A DNA stretch of 64,000 nt from Paludibacter sp. 47-17. GTDB lineage: Bacteria; Bacteroidota; Bacteroidia; Bacteroidales; Paludibacteraceae. Made by a program: the position numbers and the translations under genes. Shown here one piece after another: positions 27,919 through 37,546 of this stretch. The stretch is from NCBI GenBank assembly GCA_001898935.1, contig MKVT01000017.1, forward strand, positions 1 through 64,000. The letters run 5' to 3'. The notes under the pieces are model-generated. The model worked only from the letters and a program-made list of their open reading frames with translations, had not been told where the DNA came from and searched no databases. The first letter of the stretch is position 1; every line of letters starts with the position of its first letter.

Positions 27919-29409
27919 ATGAAGAATAAAGTTGTAAAACTAATTTTTTTCCTGTCGGTAGTGTCGATGCTCGGCTCGTGCGAGGATTACCTGACGGTGT
28001 TGCCCGAGAACAATCAGAGTGTATACGAGTTTTGGCGCACGAAAGAGGAGGTTGAATCGGTACTGGGCGCCGGCTACGTGAAATTGCGCGATGCGCAGGA
28101 AATGCTGTTCCTGCTGGGTGAAGCGCGCGGCAACGGATTGTTTTTTCAGAATGAAGTTACCGAACTTCAACGTGAAGCGCAAAAAGTACGTCGTATGGAT
28201 ATATTGGCCACCAATGAGTTGGCCCGCTGGGATAAGTTGTACGCGGTTATCAACATGGCCAACTCGGTCATTCGATTTGGTCCCGATGTGGTGCAACGTG
28301 ATGAGTCGTTCAACGAAAATGTGATGAAATCGTTTCTTTCGGAAGCGTATTTTCAGCGGTCGCTGGCTTATTTTTACCTGGTACGGAGCTGGGGCAAGGT
28401 GCCTTTTGTGAAAATACCGTATGTCGACGATGAGGCGGGATATGCCTTGCCGGCGTCGGAACCTGGCGAAATACTTCAGGCTTGTGTGGCCGATTTGCAA
28501 GTGGCGCTTGAATCGGCTAAATCACATTTCCCCGAAACCAATGTCGATAATCCCCTGAATACGAAAGGAAGAGCTACCCGTTGGGCAATCCTGGCGCTTA
28601 TGGCCGATATTCAGCTCTGGTTGGGTAATTACGATGCGGTGATAGCCTCTTGCGAAGAGATCATCAATTCGAACCGGGTAGGATTGATCGGGAAAGAAAT
28701 GTGGTTCAACAATTTCTTTCCGGGCAACAGCAACGAGAGTATATTTGAAATTCAATACAGTTATGCACTCGGGCAGACTAACTCGTACATCAGCTGGTTT
28801 GATACCAATACGATGTACCTTATCTCGCCCTATGCTCAGTCGTTGTTTGCGGCCGACGATGTGCGCGGCCTCAACGGCAGTTACGATGCGGGAGGCAAGT
28901 TGTGGAAATACATAGGAATCAATAAGTCGACCAAGCGCAACAGTTCGTTGCAGAACGATCAGAATTTCATCCTGTACCGTCTGGCCGATATTTACCTGAT
29001 GGAAGCCGAGGCTTATGCCATGAAAGCTGCCGATGCACCGGGCGATCCGAATCTGGATAAATCGCTCGAACTGGTGAATGCGGTGCGTACCCGGGCCGGG
29101 ATCGAACCCAGCGCTGGAAGTTCCGACCGATTGGGTATGATTCAGGCGATCTTACAGGAAAGAGAGCGTGAATTTCTGGCCGAAGGCAAGAACTGGTTCG
29201 ACATTTTACGCGTTGCGAACCGGGATGTGCCCGGATTCCGGGAGCTGGCGCTCACCGAAGTGCTGCAGGTGGTTTCGGCCGGTAATCAGGCCATGGTTCG
29301 TGCCAAACTGGCCGACCCGAATGCCTGGTACCTGCCCGTACATTTCGATGAGTTGAGTGTCAATACTTTCCTCGAACAAAATCCATTTTACGAAAACCTT
29401 GGTAATTAA
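27919..29409 (+). CDS. susD: SusD/RagB-family glycan-binding lipoprotein (pair 1)
   Basis: A 496-aa surface lipoprotein forming the lid of the SusC 1 transporter. The lipobox is LGSC-EDY (Cys about 21), with acidic residues just after the Cys matching the lipoprotein surface-export signal. The helical TPR-like SusD core is visible, with AYFQRSLAYFYLVRSWGKVPFV near residues 145-165 and the C-terminal VRTRAGI ... LQEREREFLAEGKNWFDILR motif near 395-435. Length and motif order are normal for the family. Confidence 0.95.
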   Translation: MKNKVVKLIFFLSVVSMLGSCEDYLTVLPENNQSVYEFWRTKEEVESVLGAGYVKLRDAQEMLFLLGEARGNGLFFQNEVTELQREAQKVRRMDILATNELARWDKLYAVINMANSVIRFGPDVVQRDESFNENVMKSFLSEAYFQRSLAYFYLVRSWGKVPFVKIPYVDDEAGYALPASEPGEILQACVADLQVALESAKSHFPETNVDNPLNTKGRATRWAILALMADIQLWLGNYDAVIASCEEIINSNRVGLIGKEMWFNNFFPGNSNESIFEIQYSYALGQTNSYISWFDTNTMYLISPYAQSLFAADDVRGLNGSYDAGGKLWKYIGINKSTKRNSSLQNDQNFILYRLADIYLMEAEAYAMKAADAPGDPNLDKSLELVNAVRTRAGIEPSAGSSDRLGMIQAILQEREREFLAEGKNWFDILRVANRDVPGFRELALTEVLQVVSAGNQAMVRAKLADPNAWYLPVHFDELSVNTFLEQNPFYENLGN

Positions 29410-29427
29410 GCATAAATTCATTCTATC

Positions 29428-31014
29428 ATGAAACGATTACTTTTCTATCTCATAATGCCGGTGTTGGTGCTCAGTTGTACCGACCCCCATTACGATACTC
29501 CTTATACATCGGTCATCGACAACTTTCCGGCTGCCACCTATATGGAAAACGACAGTTCGCTGAATGTATCGCTGTGGGTAAAACTGCTCAAGCATACCGA
29601 TATGTTCAATACGATTAATCTGCAAGCTTCGTATACCTGTTTTGTGCCCGACAATGAAGCCATGAAGCTTTACCTTCAGCAACAGGGTGTAACTACGGTC
29701 GAAGCGCTGAATAAAGAAACGGCGCGGCTGCTGGTACGCTTTCACACCGTACCGGGTACGAAATACAGCTCAGTCGATTTTACCAATGGTTTGCTGCCCG
29801 ATTCGACCGCTTCGGGCGATTACCTGGCTACCCGTTTTCTCGACAATGGCGGATGGGTGCAGGTAAACGAGGAAGCTGTAATTCAGAAAACCAAGCAGGT
29901 AACCAATGCTTACCTGCATATCCTGAACCGGGTGCTGACACCGGTTACTGCTACCTTGTGGGAACAGCTCGATCAGTCGCGGTATGCCGTTTTTGCCGCT
30001 GCCGTGGAAGCTACAGGACTTAAAGAGCAGTTGAATACCATCGTTACGCAACAAACCAATGCGAACGGACAGCTTATCAGCCGGAAATACCTCTACACGG
30101 TGTTTGCGGTTTCCGACTCGGTGTATCAGCTCAAGAATATTAACTCGCTGGCAGCTTTGAAGGATACGCTTAAAGCGGGTTCCGATATTACTTCACCGGC
30201 TAATAAGTTATATCAATATGTGGCTTATCATCTTTTGAATCAGCAACTTTCGTTCGACGAGCTGTCGTATTTTGCCGAAAGCGATAAAACTCGTTCGAAG
30301 AATTATGCAACGATGGCTACCAATGAATTGATTAATGTATCGGAAAAGAACAAAGAAATTCTGATCAACAGCATCGGTTCTCAATCGGCAGGAGCCCGCA
30401 TGATACGCATCAATAAAAATTGCAAAAACGGGGTTATTCATGAGGTGGATCACTGGATGCCGGTAGTATCGCCCAAAGCTACAAAGGTAAGGTGGGAGCT
30501 GACCGATTATCCCGAACTGTCGTTTATCAGTTTTTATCGTAAATCCTCGGGTTCGTCGACCCAGCAGCGTGTCATCGGAACGGGTGATGTGACGAGCTAT
30601 CGCTGGTTGTCGGTGCCCGAGTCGAAAAGCGGGCTTACCTACGAGCTGTCGGGGAAGAACGAATCGGTAAAAATCAAGGCGCTGAATGCCGATTACCTGA
30701 TTCTTTCGCTGGGCACCTTCGGTTGGGTCGAAATGCAAAGTCCTGCCATCATTGCCGGAAAATATGCGGTATACCTGGAGCACTTTAATCCCAAAGCGAA
30801 TGAGGCAGGAGGCAAGCTTATGTTTATTCTGGATGGCAACTACCTGGGAAATGAAGTAACCACTTCGGGCGCCAATAAGACTACGGATCAATACCTCACC
30901 AATACGAAAATAGGCGAAGTTACTTTTTCGCAAACCGGAACCCATACCTTGCGTATTCTGGCAGGCGATTCAAAGAATGCATATCTCGATTGTATCACTT
31001 TTTCACCCTTGTAA
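29428..31014 (+). CDS. FAS1-domain lipoprotein with C-terminal beta-sandwich (first of two)
   Basis: A 528-aa predicted surface lipoprotein. The signal peptide ends in LVLSC-TD (Cys about 17). Two FAS1-like units follow: one at about 35-170 with SYTCFVPDNEAMKLYL, and a second at about 172-350 ending in NGVIHEVDHWM. The last ~165 residues are a Ser/Tyr-rich beta-sandwich (GKYAVYLEHFNPKANEAGG ... TGTHTLRILAGDS), resembling a carbohydrate-binding module of the CBM6/35 or malectin type. It occupies the gene position after susD usually taken by a surface glycan-binding protein (SusE/F-like). Binding of pectin is inferred from context. Confidence 0.75.
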   Translation: MKRLLFYLIMPVLVLSCTDPHYDTPYTSVIDNFPAATYMENDSSLNVSLWVKLLKHTDMFNTINLQASYTCFVPDNEAMKLYLQQQGVTTVEALNKETARLLVRFHTVPGTKYSSVDFTNGLLPDSTASGDYLATRFLDNGGWVQVNEEAVIQKTKQVTNAYLHILNRVLTPVTATLWEQLDQSRYAVFAAAVEATGLKEQLNTIVTQQTNANGQLISRKYLYTVFAVSDSVYQLKNINSLAALKDTLKAGSDITSPANKLYQYVAYHLLNQQLSFDELSYFAESDKTRSKNYATMATNELINVSEKNKEILINSIGSQSAGARMIRINKNCKNGVIHEVDHWMPVVSPKATKVRWELTDYPELSFISFYRKSSGSSTQQRVIGTGDVTSYRWLSVPESKSGLTYELSGKNESVKIKALNADYLILSLGTFGWVEMQSPAIIAGKYAVYLEHFNPKANEAGGKLMFILDGNYLGNEVTTSGANKTTDQYLTNTKIGEVTFSQTGTHTLRILAGDSKNAYLDCITFSPL

Positions 31015-31026
31015 ATTAATTAGACG

Positions 31027-32670
31027 ATGAGAAAAATATTTAAATCAATGATGAACAGTACATTGCCGGCATTGGGGCTGGCGTTGTTGCTGATGATGTT
31101 TCCAGGCTGCGACGATAGCTGGAATAAGTATTACCATCAGCAAACGGGGGGTGAAGAAGAAATCGACCAGACTATTTCGGAGTTTCTGGCCTCACAAACC
31201 GAGTATTCCGATTACCTGTCGCAACTGAAAGCCACCGGTTTGGATGAGCTGCTCGAACGCGATCAGCAGGTGACGGTCTGGGTGGTAAGTAATGCGGGGA
31301 TGGCTGCTTCCGAAGTGCAGGCCGGCGATACCCTGCGTATGAAATATCATATGAATTATCTTCCCTTTATTCGTTCCGATCTGAAAAGCGGGAAACGCAT
31401 TCGCTCGCTCAACGGCATTTATTTTCAGATTGCCGAACGAAACGATTCGGTTTTTGCCAATTCGTCGCGGGTGATTCGTTCGTTCCGGCTTAAAAACGGC
31501 GTAGTTCACGAGATCGATCGCCTCATGAAATCGAGGGTGAACATGTACGATTACCTTCGTGGGTTGGGCGACGATTATTCCATTATCCGCGATTCGATTT
31601 TCCGCTACGATAAACGGGTGTTCGACCGAGCCAATTCGATTCCCATCGGCGTTGATAAAACCGGGAATACCATTTACGACTCGGTGTTTTACGTTCATAA
31701 TCCGATATTTGAAAAAGCGCAGTTCAACTCCGAATTCAGCCAGTTTACCTGCTTCCTGCCCGATAATTCGGTCATCGAAGAGTGTTTCGCAGGCATGCAT
31801 ACCCAATACGGGAAAATGGGAAAAACCGTGACCTTGCAGGACTCTTTACTGGCTATTCAGTGGATAAAGGAAGCCATGTTCTACCATGGAATTCTTACTG
31901 ATTTTTCGGTAAAAGATATCAAATCGGTCTACAACCGTACCTGGCGCACCACCGTTCAGGAGCTTGCTACTTCCGATTTTGAAGAGATGAGTAACGGCAG
32001 GGTGTATAAAATGAAAAAGGTGAAAATACCGAACAATGTGATTATTACCCGGATAAAATCGTTGGTTCATTACTGGGAATACCAGGATAAATTGTATCCC
32101 GATCCCGAAGATTTATATGTGTTTAAAGGTCTGATTGCCGGCACCAATAACCCCACCATTTTTGTGGGCGATGCCACTCCGGTAACTTCTGTTTTGCCCA
32201 ACTACGTGTTGTTGCAGCTTACCGGCGATGTGGACAATAACGACGAATTTTCGGTCGAGTTTCCTCCGCTGGAACGCTACCTGTCGGAAGAAACCGGGAA
32301 ATACAAAGTCAGGGTCATGGAAGTGCCCACCGGCGAATACAATTTGTACATGGGTTTCCGCGCATCGGCGCATCCCTTTGTAAATATTTATTTCAACGGG
32401 CAAAAAATCAACCTGAATCCGATTCAGGCCAGCCTGTCGACTCCCTGGAATTACGACCGGGTGAACGAAACATCGAAGGACCGCGATCCGGTAAACGGAG
32501 TAACCCGTTGGGATGGTCTGGGCGGCCTCGTAGGAACAGTGGTTATCGATGGTGATGGAATGGCCAGCTTCCGCATTAAAGTGGAGTTTGCAAAACTCAA
32601 CGATGCCGGAGCACAAAAGAAAATGCAGGTTTACCACTGGACGCTGAAACCTACGGAAAACAATTATTAA
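31027..32670 (+). CDS. FAS1-domain lipoprotein with C-terminal beta-sandwich (second of two)
   Basis: A 547-aa paralogue-like neighbour of the preceding gene, 12 nt downstream. The lipobox is FPGC-DD (Cys about 28). A first FAS1 unit (about 45-165) ends in GVVHEIDRLM. A second, larger unit (about 170-345) contains FTCFLPDNSVIEECF. The C-terminal part (about 385-540) is beta-rich (GEYNLYMGFRASAHPFVNIYFNG) and probably a carbohydrate-binding sandwich. It lies between SusC/D pair 1 and SusC/D pair 2, so it may serve either transporter. It is weakly similar to the preceding protein, consistent with an old tandem duplication. Confidence 0.75.
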   Translation: MRKIFKSMMNSTLPALGLALLLMMFPGCDDSWNKYYHQQTGGEEEIDQTISEFLASQTEYSDYLSQLKATGLDELLERDQQVTVWVVSNAGMAASEVQAGDTLRMKYHMNYLPFIRSDLKSGKRIRSLNGIYFQIAERNDSVFANSSRVIRSFRLKNGVVHEIDRLMKSRVNMYDYLRGLGDDYSIIRDSIFRYDKRVFDRANSIPIGVDKTGNTIYDSVFYVHNPIFEKAQFNSEFSQFTCFLPDNSVIEECFAGMHTQYGKMGKTVTLQDSLLAIQWIKEAMFYHGILTDFSVKDIKSVYNRTWRTTVQELATSDFEEMSNGRVYKMKKVKIPNNVIITRIKSLVHYWEYQDKLYPDPEDLYVFKGLIAGTNNPTIFVGDATPVTSVLPNYVLLQLTGDVDNNDEFSVEFPPLERYLSEETGKYKVRVMEVPTGEYNLYMGFRASAHPFVNIYFNGQKINLNPIQASLSTPWNYDRVNETSKDRDPVNGVTRWDGLGGLVGTVVIDGDGMASFRIKVEFAKLNDAGAQKKMQVYHWTLKPTENNY

Positions 32671-32688
32671 CCCGAAAATCAGAAAATT

Positions 32689-35600
32689 ATGTATAGACGC
32701 ACAAAACTAATATTTTTTCTTCTGCTTGGTATCGGAAGCGGGTTATCGGCCGTAGCACAAAACCATACGCTGCGCGGACGCGTACTCGATCCGGTGGGAG
32801 AGCAACCCATCGAAGGTGCAGTAGTAACCATCAGCAGTACCGGACAGGCAGTTAAAACCAATACGACAGGCGAATTTTCGGTTTCAGTTCCTTCGCTGAC
32901 CGGTGATATCACTACCTGGTATCCGGGCTTTTACACCGACCTTCGACCGGTGGCAGGACAACAGGAGCTGCGCATCGTGCTGATTCCCTTGTCGAAAAAG
33001 AATTATTCATCAACAGTGATATTACCGTTTCGCGGCATTGTTTCCAATCAGGCCAAGGCCAGTTCGCTGCAGGCGGTAGCTAAGAAAGACGTTTCGCTGC
33101 CCACCACCAGCGCCGACCGCAGCATGTCGGTGTTGCCCGGTGTTCAGGTAATAGGCAAGAGCGGAATGCCCGGCGAAGGCAACTATTTTTCTATCCGTGG
33201 AGTCAATACCCTCACGGCGGCCTCGCAGCCATTGCTGGTCATTAACGGAGTTCCCTACATGCCCGATCAGAACGAATCGGGGATTATCGGCGGATTTTCG
33301 AAAGGAATTCTGAATGGGATCCATCCGCGGGATATTGAAAATATTACCGTGCTCAAGGGAGCTGAAACCGCTTTGTACGGCTCGATGGGATCCAATGGAG
33401 TGGTGATGATCGAAACCGACAAGGCCGTCGACCTTGAAACCAAGGTGCAATTAATTTCGCAGGTGGGCGTGTCGAACAACCAGCGCCGGATGCCGGTGAT
33501 GGGGGTCCAGGATTACAAGAGCTATATCGGAAATGTGGCTCTTACCCGCTACGACGATATGGCACAGGTGCTCAATCTGTTTCCTTACCTGATCGACGAT
33601 CCCGGCTATTACTACAACTTCCTGTACAACAACTCCACCGATTGGCAGTCGCTGCTGTATCAACCGGGCTTGACAACCGACCATGTGTTGAAAATCAAAG
33701 GGGGCGATGCTATTGCCAAATACGACTTGTCGATAGGAGTTAAAAGCGATAAGGGACAACTGATTTCGACCGGTTACGACAAGTATTTTGCGCGGTTGAA
33801 TTCGGATGTGAACCTGAGCCGGAATATCCAGTTTTTCTCGTCGGTGCTGATGGCGTATCATTCGTATACAGCCCAGGAGCAGGGGATGCTGGAGTCGACC
33901 AATCCTCTTCTGGCCGCTATGAAAAAAGGTCCGGTGTTTTCGCCCTGGCAGAAGGATAACGAAAACCGTTTACTCCCCGATTTAGCGGTAATCCGCGATC
34001 AGGACGACCAGCTCATCGTGAACAACAGTGTGAGTAATCCGCTGGCTATCGTGCAGTCGCTCGATGCCCGCGAACACGGCTACGATGTGCAGATCAACGC
34101 AGGTTTGAATTACAAAGTAAGCGACGGGGTGAACCTGAAAGCCCTGGCGGGGATTTATTACTATCTGAGCCGGCAGAATGTGTTCGTGCCGGGAATCACC
34201 AACCGCACGATAATGCCATTGAGCAACGGTTTGGCCACCAATACGGTGCGATCGGCCGAAGGTACCACGTATAATCAGTACTATCAGCTGGGAGCCGATT
34301 ACAAAAAAGTATTCGAAGGTGTGCATGCACTGGATGCCTCCATCAACTGGAATATGTTGATGAACTCGATGGAATATGATGCCGGTACGGGTTACAATAC
34401 AGCTAACGATTTCTACAAAACCCTGAACAATGTTACCTCGGCCTCGCGCCGCTATTTTGGATACCATCAGGTATGGAACCTCTGGAGTACTCATGCCCGT
34501 GCGCAGTATGTATACGACCGGCAGTTTGCCGCAGGAGTTTCGCTGACGGCCGATGCATCGTCGGCCAGCGGCCCCGATGCTCCGCAGGTTCAGTTGTATC
34601 CAGCATTGCAGCTAAGCTGGATGGCACACAACGGAGCCTTGAAAGCTAATCCGGTAATCGATCGGCTAACACTGCGAGGCGAGCTTTTCCAGACGGGAAA
34701 CAGCCGTTTTTCCTCCTCGTTGAGTAAATATCACTATATCAACAAGGTGTTTCGCGAATTGTCGGGTATCGTACGGGCCGGGATTCCCAATACCGAGATT
34801 ATACCCGAACGTACCACTACAGCAGGCGTAGGGGCCGATATTTCGTTGTTCGGTCACCGGTTCGATCTTACACTCGACATGTACCATAGCCGGAATACCA
34901 ACCTGATTATGCCGGTATCGGTATCGTCGGCTTTTGGTGTGAATTATCTGTACGATAATGTGGCCAGTACTTCGAATACCGGAATCGAAGCCGGATTGCA
35001 ATGGGCGGTGGTGCGTACGCGCGACGTTCAGTGGAATGTGGGGCTTAGTATTGCTGCGAATACCGAAAAAGTGCTTTCGCTGGGCGGCCAGGACGAGTTG
35101 GTGCTGGAAATGGAAGATGGTTCGGCCATTCGTACGCAGGTGGGACAGCCTTTGTATTCGTTCTACGGTTACCAAACCAAAGGAGTATTGAAAGATGCAG
35201 CACAAGCCGCCGGTGCCGATGGCAGGGGCGGAGCGCTCACTACCTTCGTAGGCACGGCATTTCAGGCCGGCGACATGTGGTTTGTGGATCAGAACGGCGA
35301 CAGTAAGATCGACGACCGCGACCGGGTGAACCTCGGTTCGGCATCACCGTCGATCTATGGTTACCTTACTACCTCGTTCAGTTATAAGAATGTCGAGCTG
35401 AGTGCCGGCTTCAATTATTCGGTTGGAAACTCGATGTACAATTCGGTTCGCCGTTCGATGGAGTCGATGACCGGTTTCACGAATCAATTGGTAACGGTTA
35501 ACCGGCGCTGGATGTCGGACGGACAGCAAACCGATATGCCGCGCGCCGTGTTTGGCGATCCGATGGGCAATAGCCGCTTCTCCGACCGCTGGATCGAGGA

Positions 35601-35826
35601 TGCATCGTTTATCCGCCTGAAAGAACTGACACTTTCGTGGCATCTGGAGCATGTACTTCGTGGCACCACTTTGTTTTTGACGGGCGAAAATTTGCTTACC
35701 CTTACCAACTACCTGGGGATGGATCCCGAAACCATGTATTCGTACGACGCATCGTTACGCGGCTTCGATTATGCAAAAGTAGCTCATCCCATCACCTTTA
35801 AATTAGGCTGTAACATTCAATTCTGA
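32689..35826 (+). CDS. susC: SusC-type TonB-dependent transporter (pair 2)
   Basis: A 1045-aa outer-membrane transporter with a signal peptide (FFLLLGIGSGLSAVAQ, cleavage near 24), a carboxypeptidase-regulatory-like domain (about 26-105), a plug with FSIRGVNTL, LVINGVPYMP and ITVLKGAETALYGSMGSNGVVMIE (about 165-245), and a C-terminal barrel. There is no STN signalling domain. The region linking the regulatory-like domain to the plug is divergent from the usual LDEVVVTG-type SusC stretch. It is 18 nt after the second FAS1/beta-sandwich gene and 4 nt before its SusD partner. Confidence 0.94.
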   Translation: MYRRTKLIFFLLLGIGSGLSAVAQNHTLRGRVLDPVGEQPIEGAVVTISSTGQAVKTNTTGEFSVSVPSLTGDITTWYPGFYTDLRPVAGQQELRIVLIPLSKKNYSSTVILPFRGIVSNQAKASSLQAVAKKDVSLPTTSADRSMSVLPGVQVIGKSGMPGEGNYFSIRGVNTLTAASQPLLVINGVPYMPDQNESGIIGGFSKGILNGIHPRDIENITVLKGAETALYGSMGSNGVVMIETDKAVDLETKVQLISQVGVSNNQRRMPVMGVQDYKSYIGNVALTRYDDMAQVLNLFPYLIDDPGYYYNFLYNNSTDWQSLLYQPGLTTDHVLKIKGGDAIAKYDLSIGVKSDKGQLISTGYDKYFARLNSDVNLSRNIQFFSSVLMAYHSYTAQEQGMLESTNPLLAAMKKGPVFSPWQKDNENRLLPDLAVIRDQDDQLIVNNSVSNPLAIVQSLDAREHGYDVQINAGLNYKVSDGVNLKALAGIYYYLSRQNVFVPGITNRTIMPLSNGLATNTVRSAEGTTYNQYYQLGADYKKVFEGVHALDASINWNMLMNSMEYDAGTGYNTANDFYKTLNNVTSASRRYFGYHQVWNLWSTHARAQYVYDRQFAAGVSLTADASSASGPDAPQVQLYPALQLSWMAHNGALKANPVIDRLTLRGELFQTGNSRFSSSLSKYHYINKVFRELSGIVRAGIPNTEIIPERTTTAGVGADISLFGHRFDLTLDMYHSRNTNLIMPVSVSSAFGVNYLYDNVASTSNTGIEAGLQWAVVRTRDVQWNVGLSIAANTEKVLSLGGQDELVLEMEDGSAIRTQVGQPLYSFYGYQTKGVLKDAAQAAGADGRGGALTTFVGTAFQAGDMWFVDQNGDSKIDDRDRVNLGSASPSIYGYLTTSFSYKNVELSAGFNYSVGNSMYNSVRRSMESMTGFTNQLVTVNRRWMSDGQQTDMPRAVFGDPMGNSRFSDRWIEDASFIRLKELTLSWHLEHVLRGTTLFLTGENLLTLTNYLGMDPETMYSYDASLRGFDYAKVAHPITFKLGCNIQF

Positions 35827-35830
35827 TCAT

Positions 35831-37546
35831 ATGAAGAACTATATAACAATATTTGCACTGCTGGCGGTGCTGTTTAGCGGAGCATCGTGCGACGATTTTA
35901 TGACCCCGGATACCGGCGAGATATTGCCAGAGAAACACTATCCGGGCGAGTATTCCGAATTGTATTCGGGTTTCATGGGGCTGGCTGCGTCGCTGCAACA
36001 GGTGGCCGACCAGGCTTCGTTCCTGGAAGGATTGCGGGGCGATCTGCTGGAGCCGACCGCCAATGCACCCCGCGCCCTTTGGGATGTGTATCAGTACAAC
36101 GATCTGTCGGGGAATACCCTGGCCGATCCGGTTGGCTATTACAACCTGATCCTGAATGCCAACGATTATCTGCAACACGTTTTTGCCTATAAAAAGGAAA
36201 AGCCCGACGTCATCAGCGAAGCCGAATACAAGGGGCTGATTGCCGGAGCAATCCGCTACAAAGTATGGGCTTACCTGATGCTGGCCCGTATTTATGGCGA
36301 AGCTATCTGGTTCGACGAAACACTGACCGAGTTTCAGGATCTGAGCAAATATCCGGTAATGAATTACGATCAGTTGATTTCCAATTGCCGTACACTCATG
36401 GAAACCGGAATATATGGTTACAACGGTCTGCCCGAAATACGGTGGTCGACCGTACTTTTTCCCGGTCAGGCCGATTCGCCTACCAACCTGATGTGGAATC
36501 GCATCTGTCCTCCTTCGGAAGTATTACTGGCCGAAATATACCTCAATCAGCAGGAGTATCAGAAAGCCTGGGATCAGTGTGTGGCGATTATTAAACGGGG
36601 TGGTGAAAATGAAGCCTCGTACCAGTTGAACCTCAGCGAATACAACGGAGAGTGGAAAACGTTCAGCTATAATTTCGTACGAAAAGAACAGATTACCGTT
36701 GCATTTTACGATTTTTCGCTGAAACAAACCAACCGGTATATCGAGTATTATTCCAATAATTTCCCGAATAAATATTTTCTCCGGCCTACCGAAGCTAATC
36801 GCCGTCGCTTCGAAAGTCAGTACAATGCAGGTGGTGTGAAAAACGACCAGTACCGGGGGGTAGGAGTGACCTATAAATTTGTGAACGGAAACTGGGTATT
36901 GCAAAAATTTCTGGCCGGTCACGAAACCTCGGATAAAATACATACCAACGATGTCCAGATCAGCCTGTACCGGGCAGCCGAAGTGCATTTGTTCATGATT
37001 GAAGCATTGGTGGGAATGGGGCGTTTTGAAGAAGCCCTGGCGTTTCTCAATAATGGGGTTGGCTCGTATTACAACGCTTCGAAAGGCAAATTCAATCCTC
37101 CTTTCGAACCTTATCCGTCGAGTTTGTACCGCACGAGTTCGACCAGCGAATTGGCCAACCGCGGAGTACGGGGTCGTGTCAACTTAGGCGAAGTGGGCGG
37201 GTTCTCGTTGCAGGCAGCGTCGGCGCTCGATACCCTGATTGCTATCCGTCGACTCGATTCGCTGTTGGTGGAAGAAACATCGCTCGAACTTGCCGGCGAG
37301 GGGAAAGCGCTGTATGCCATGAACCGCATGCTCCGGAAATGGAGCCTCGATGCCCCCAAAGCCTGGGCGCAGCAATGGATATCGGCAACGGGTAGCGCTA
37401 ACCCGGCAAATCTCTGGGGCAATGAGGTACAGCAATATTGGGCCAAAACGGTGGCTGCCAAGTATGCCGATGGTTCGCCTATCGAAAGTCGGCTGGCTGC
37501 GGATAAGAAAAACTGGTTTATTCAATTTGATTTAAAAAATAAGTAA
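35831..37546 (+). CDS. susD: SusD-like glycan-binding lipoprotein (pair 2)
   Basis: A 571-aa surface lipoprotein paired with SusC 2. The lipobox is GASC-DDF (Cys about 19) with an acidic export signal. Helical repeat features include YKVWAYLMLARIYGEAIWFDE near residues 143-163 and a C-terminal RRLDSLLVEETSLELAGEGKALYAMNRM stretch near 475-500, the counterpart of the ERxxELAFEG motif. It is longer than SusD 1 by 75 residues and clearly divergent from it, so the two transporters probably accept different ligands. Its stop codon abuts the next ATG with no gap. Confidence 0.92.
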   Translation: MKNYITIFALLAVLFSGASCDDFMTPDTGEILPEKHYPGEYSELYSGFMGLAASLQQVADQASFLEGLRGDLLEPTANAPRALWDVYQYNDLSGNTLADPVGYYNLILNANDYLQHVFAYKKEKPDVISEAEYKGLIAGAIRYKVWAYLMLARIYGEAIWFDETLTEFQDLSKYPVMNYDQLISNCRTLMETGIYGYNGLPEIRWSTVLFPGQADSPTNLMWNRICPPSEVLLAEIYLNQQEYQKAWDQCVAIIKRGGENEASYQLNLSEYNGEWKTFSYNFVRKEQITVAFYDFSLKQTNRYIEYYSNNFPNKYFLRPTEANRRRFESQYNAGGVKNDQYRGVGVTYKFVNGNWVLQKFLAGHETSDKIHTNDVQISLYRAAEVHLFMIEALVGMGRFEEALAFLNNGVGSYYNASKGKFNPPFEPYPSSLYRTSSTSELANRGVRGRVNLGEVGGFSLQAASALDTLIAIRRLDSLLVEETSLELAGEGKALYAMNRMLRKWSLDAPKAWAQQWISATGSANPANLWGNEVQQYWAKTVAAKYADGSPIESRLAADKKNWFIQFDLKNK

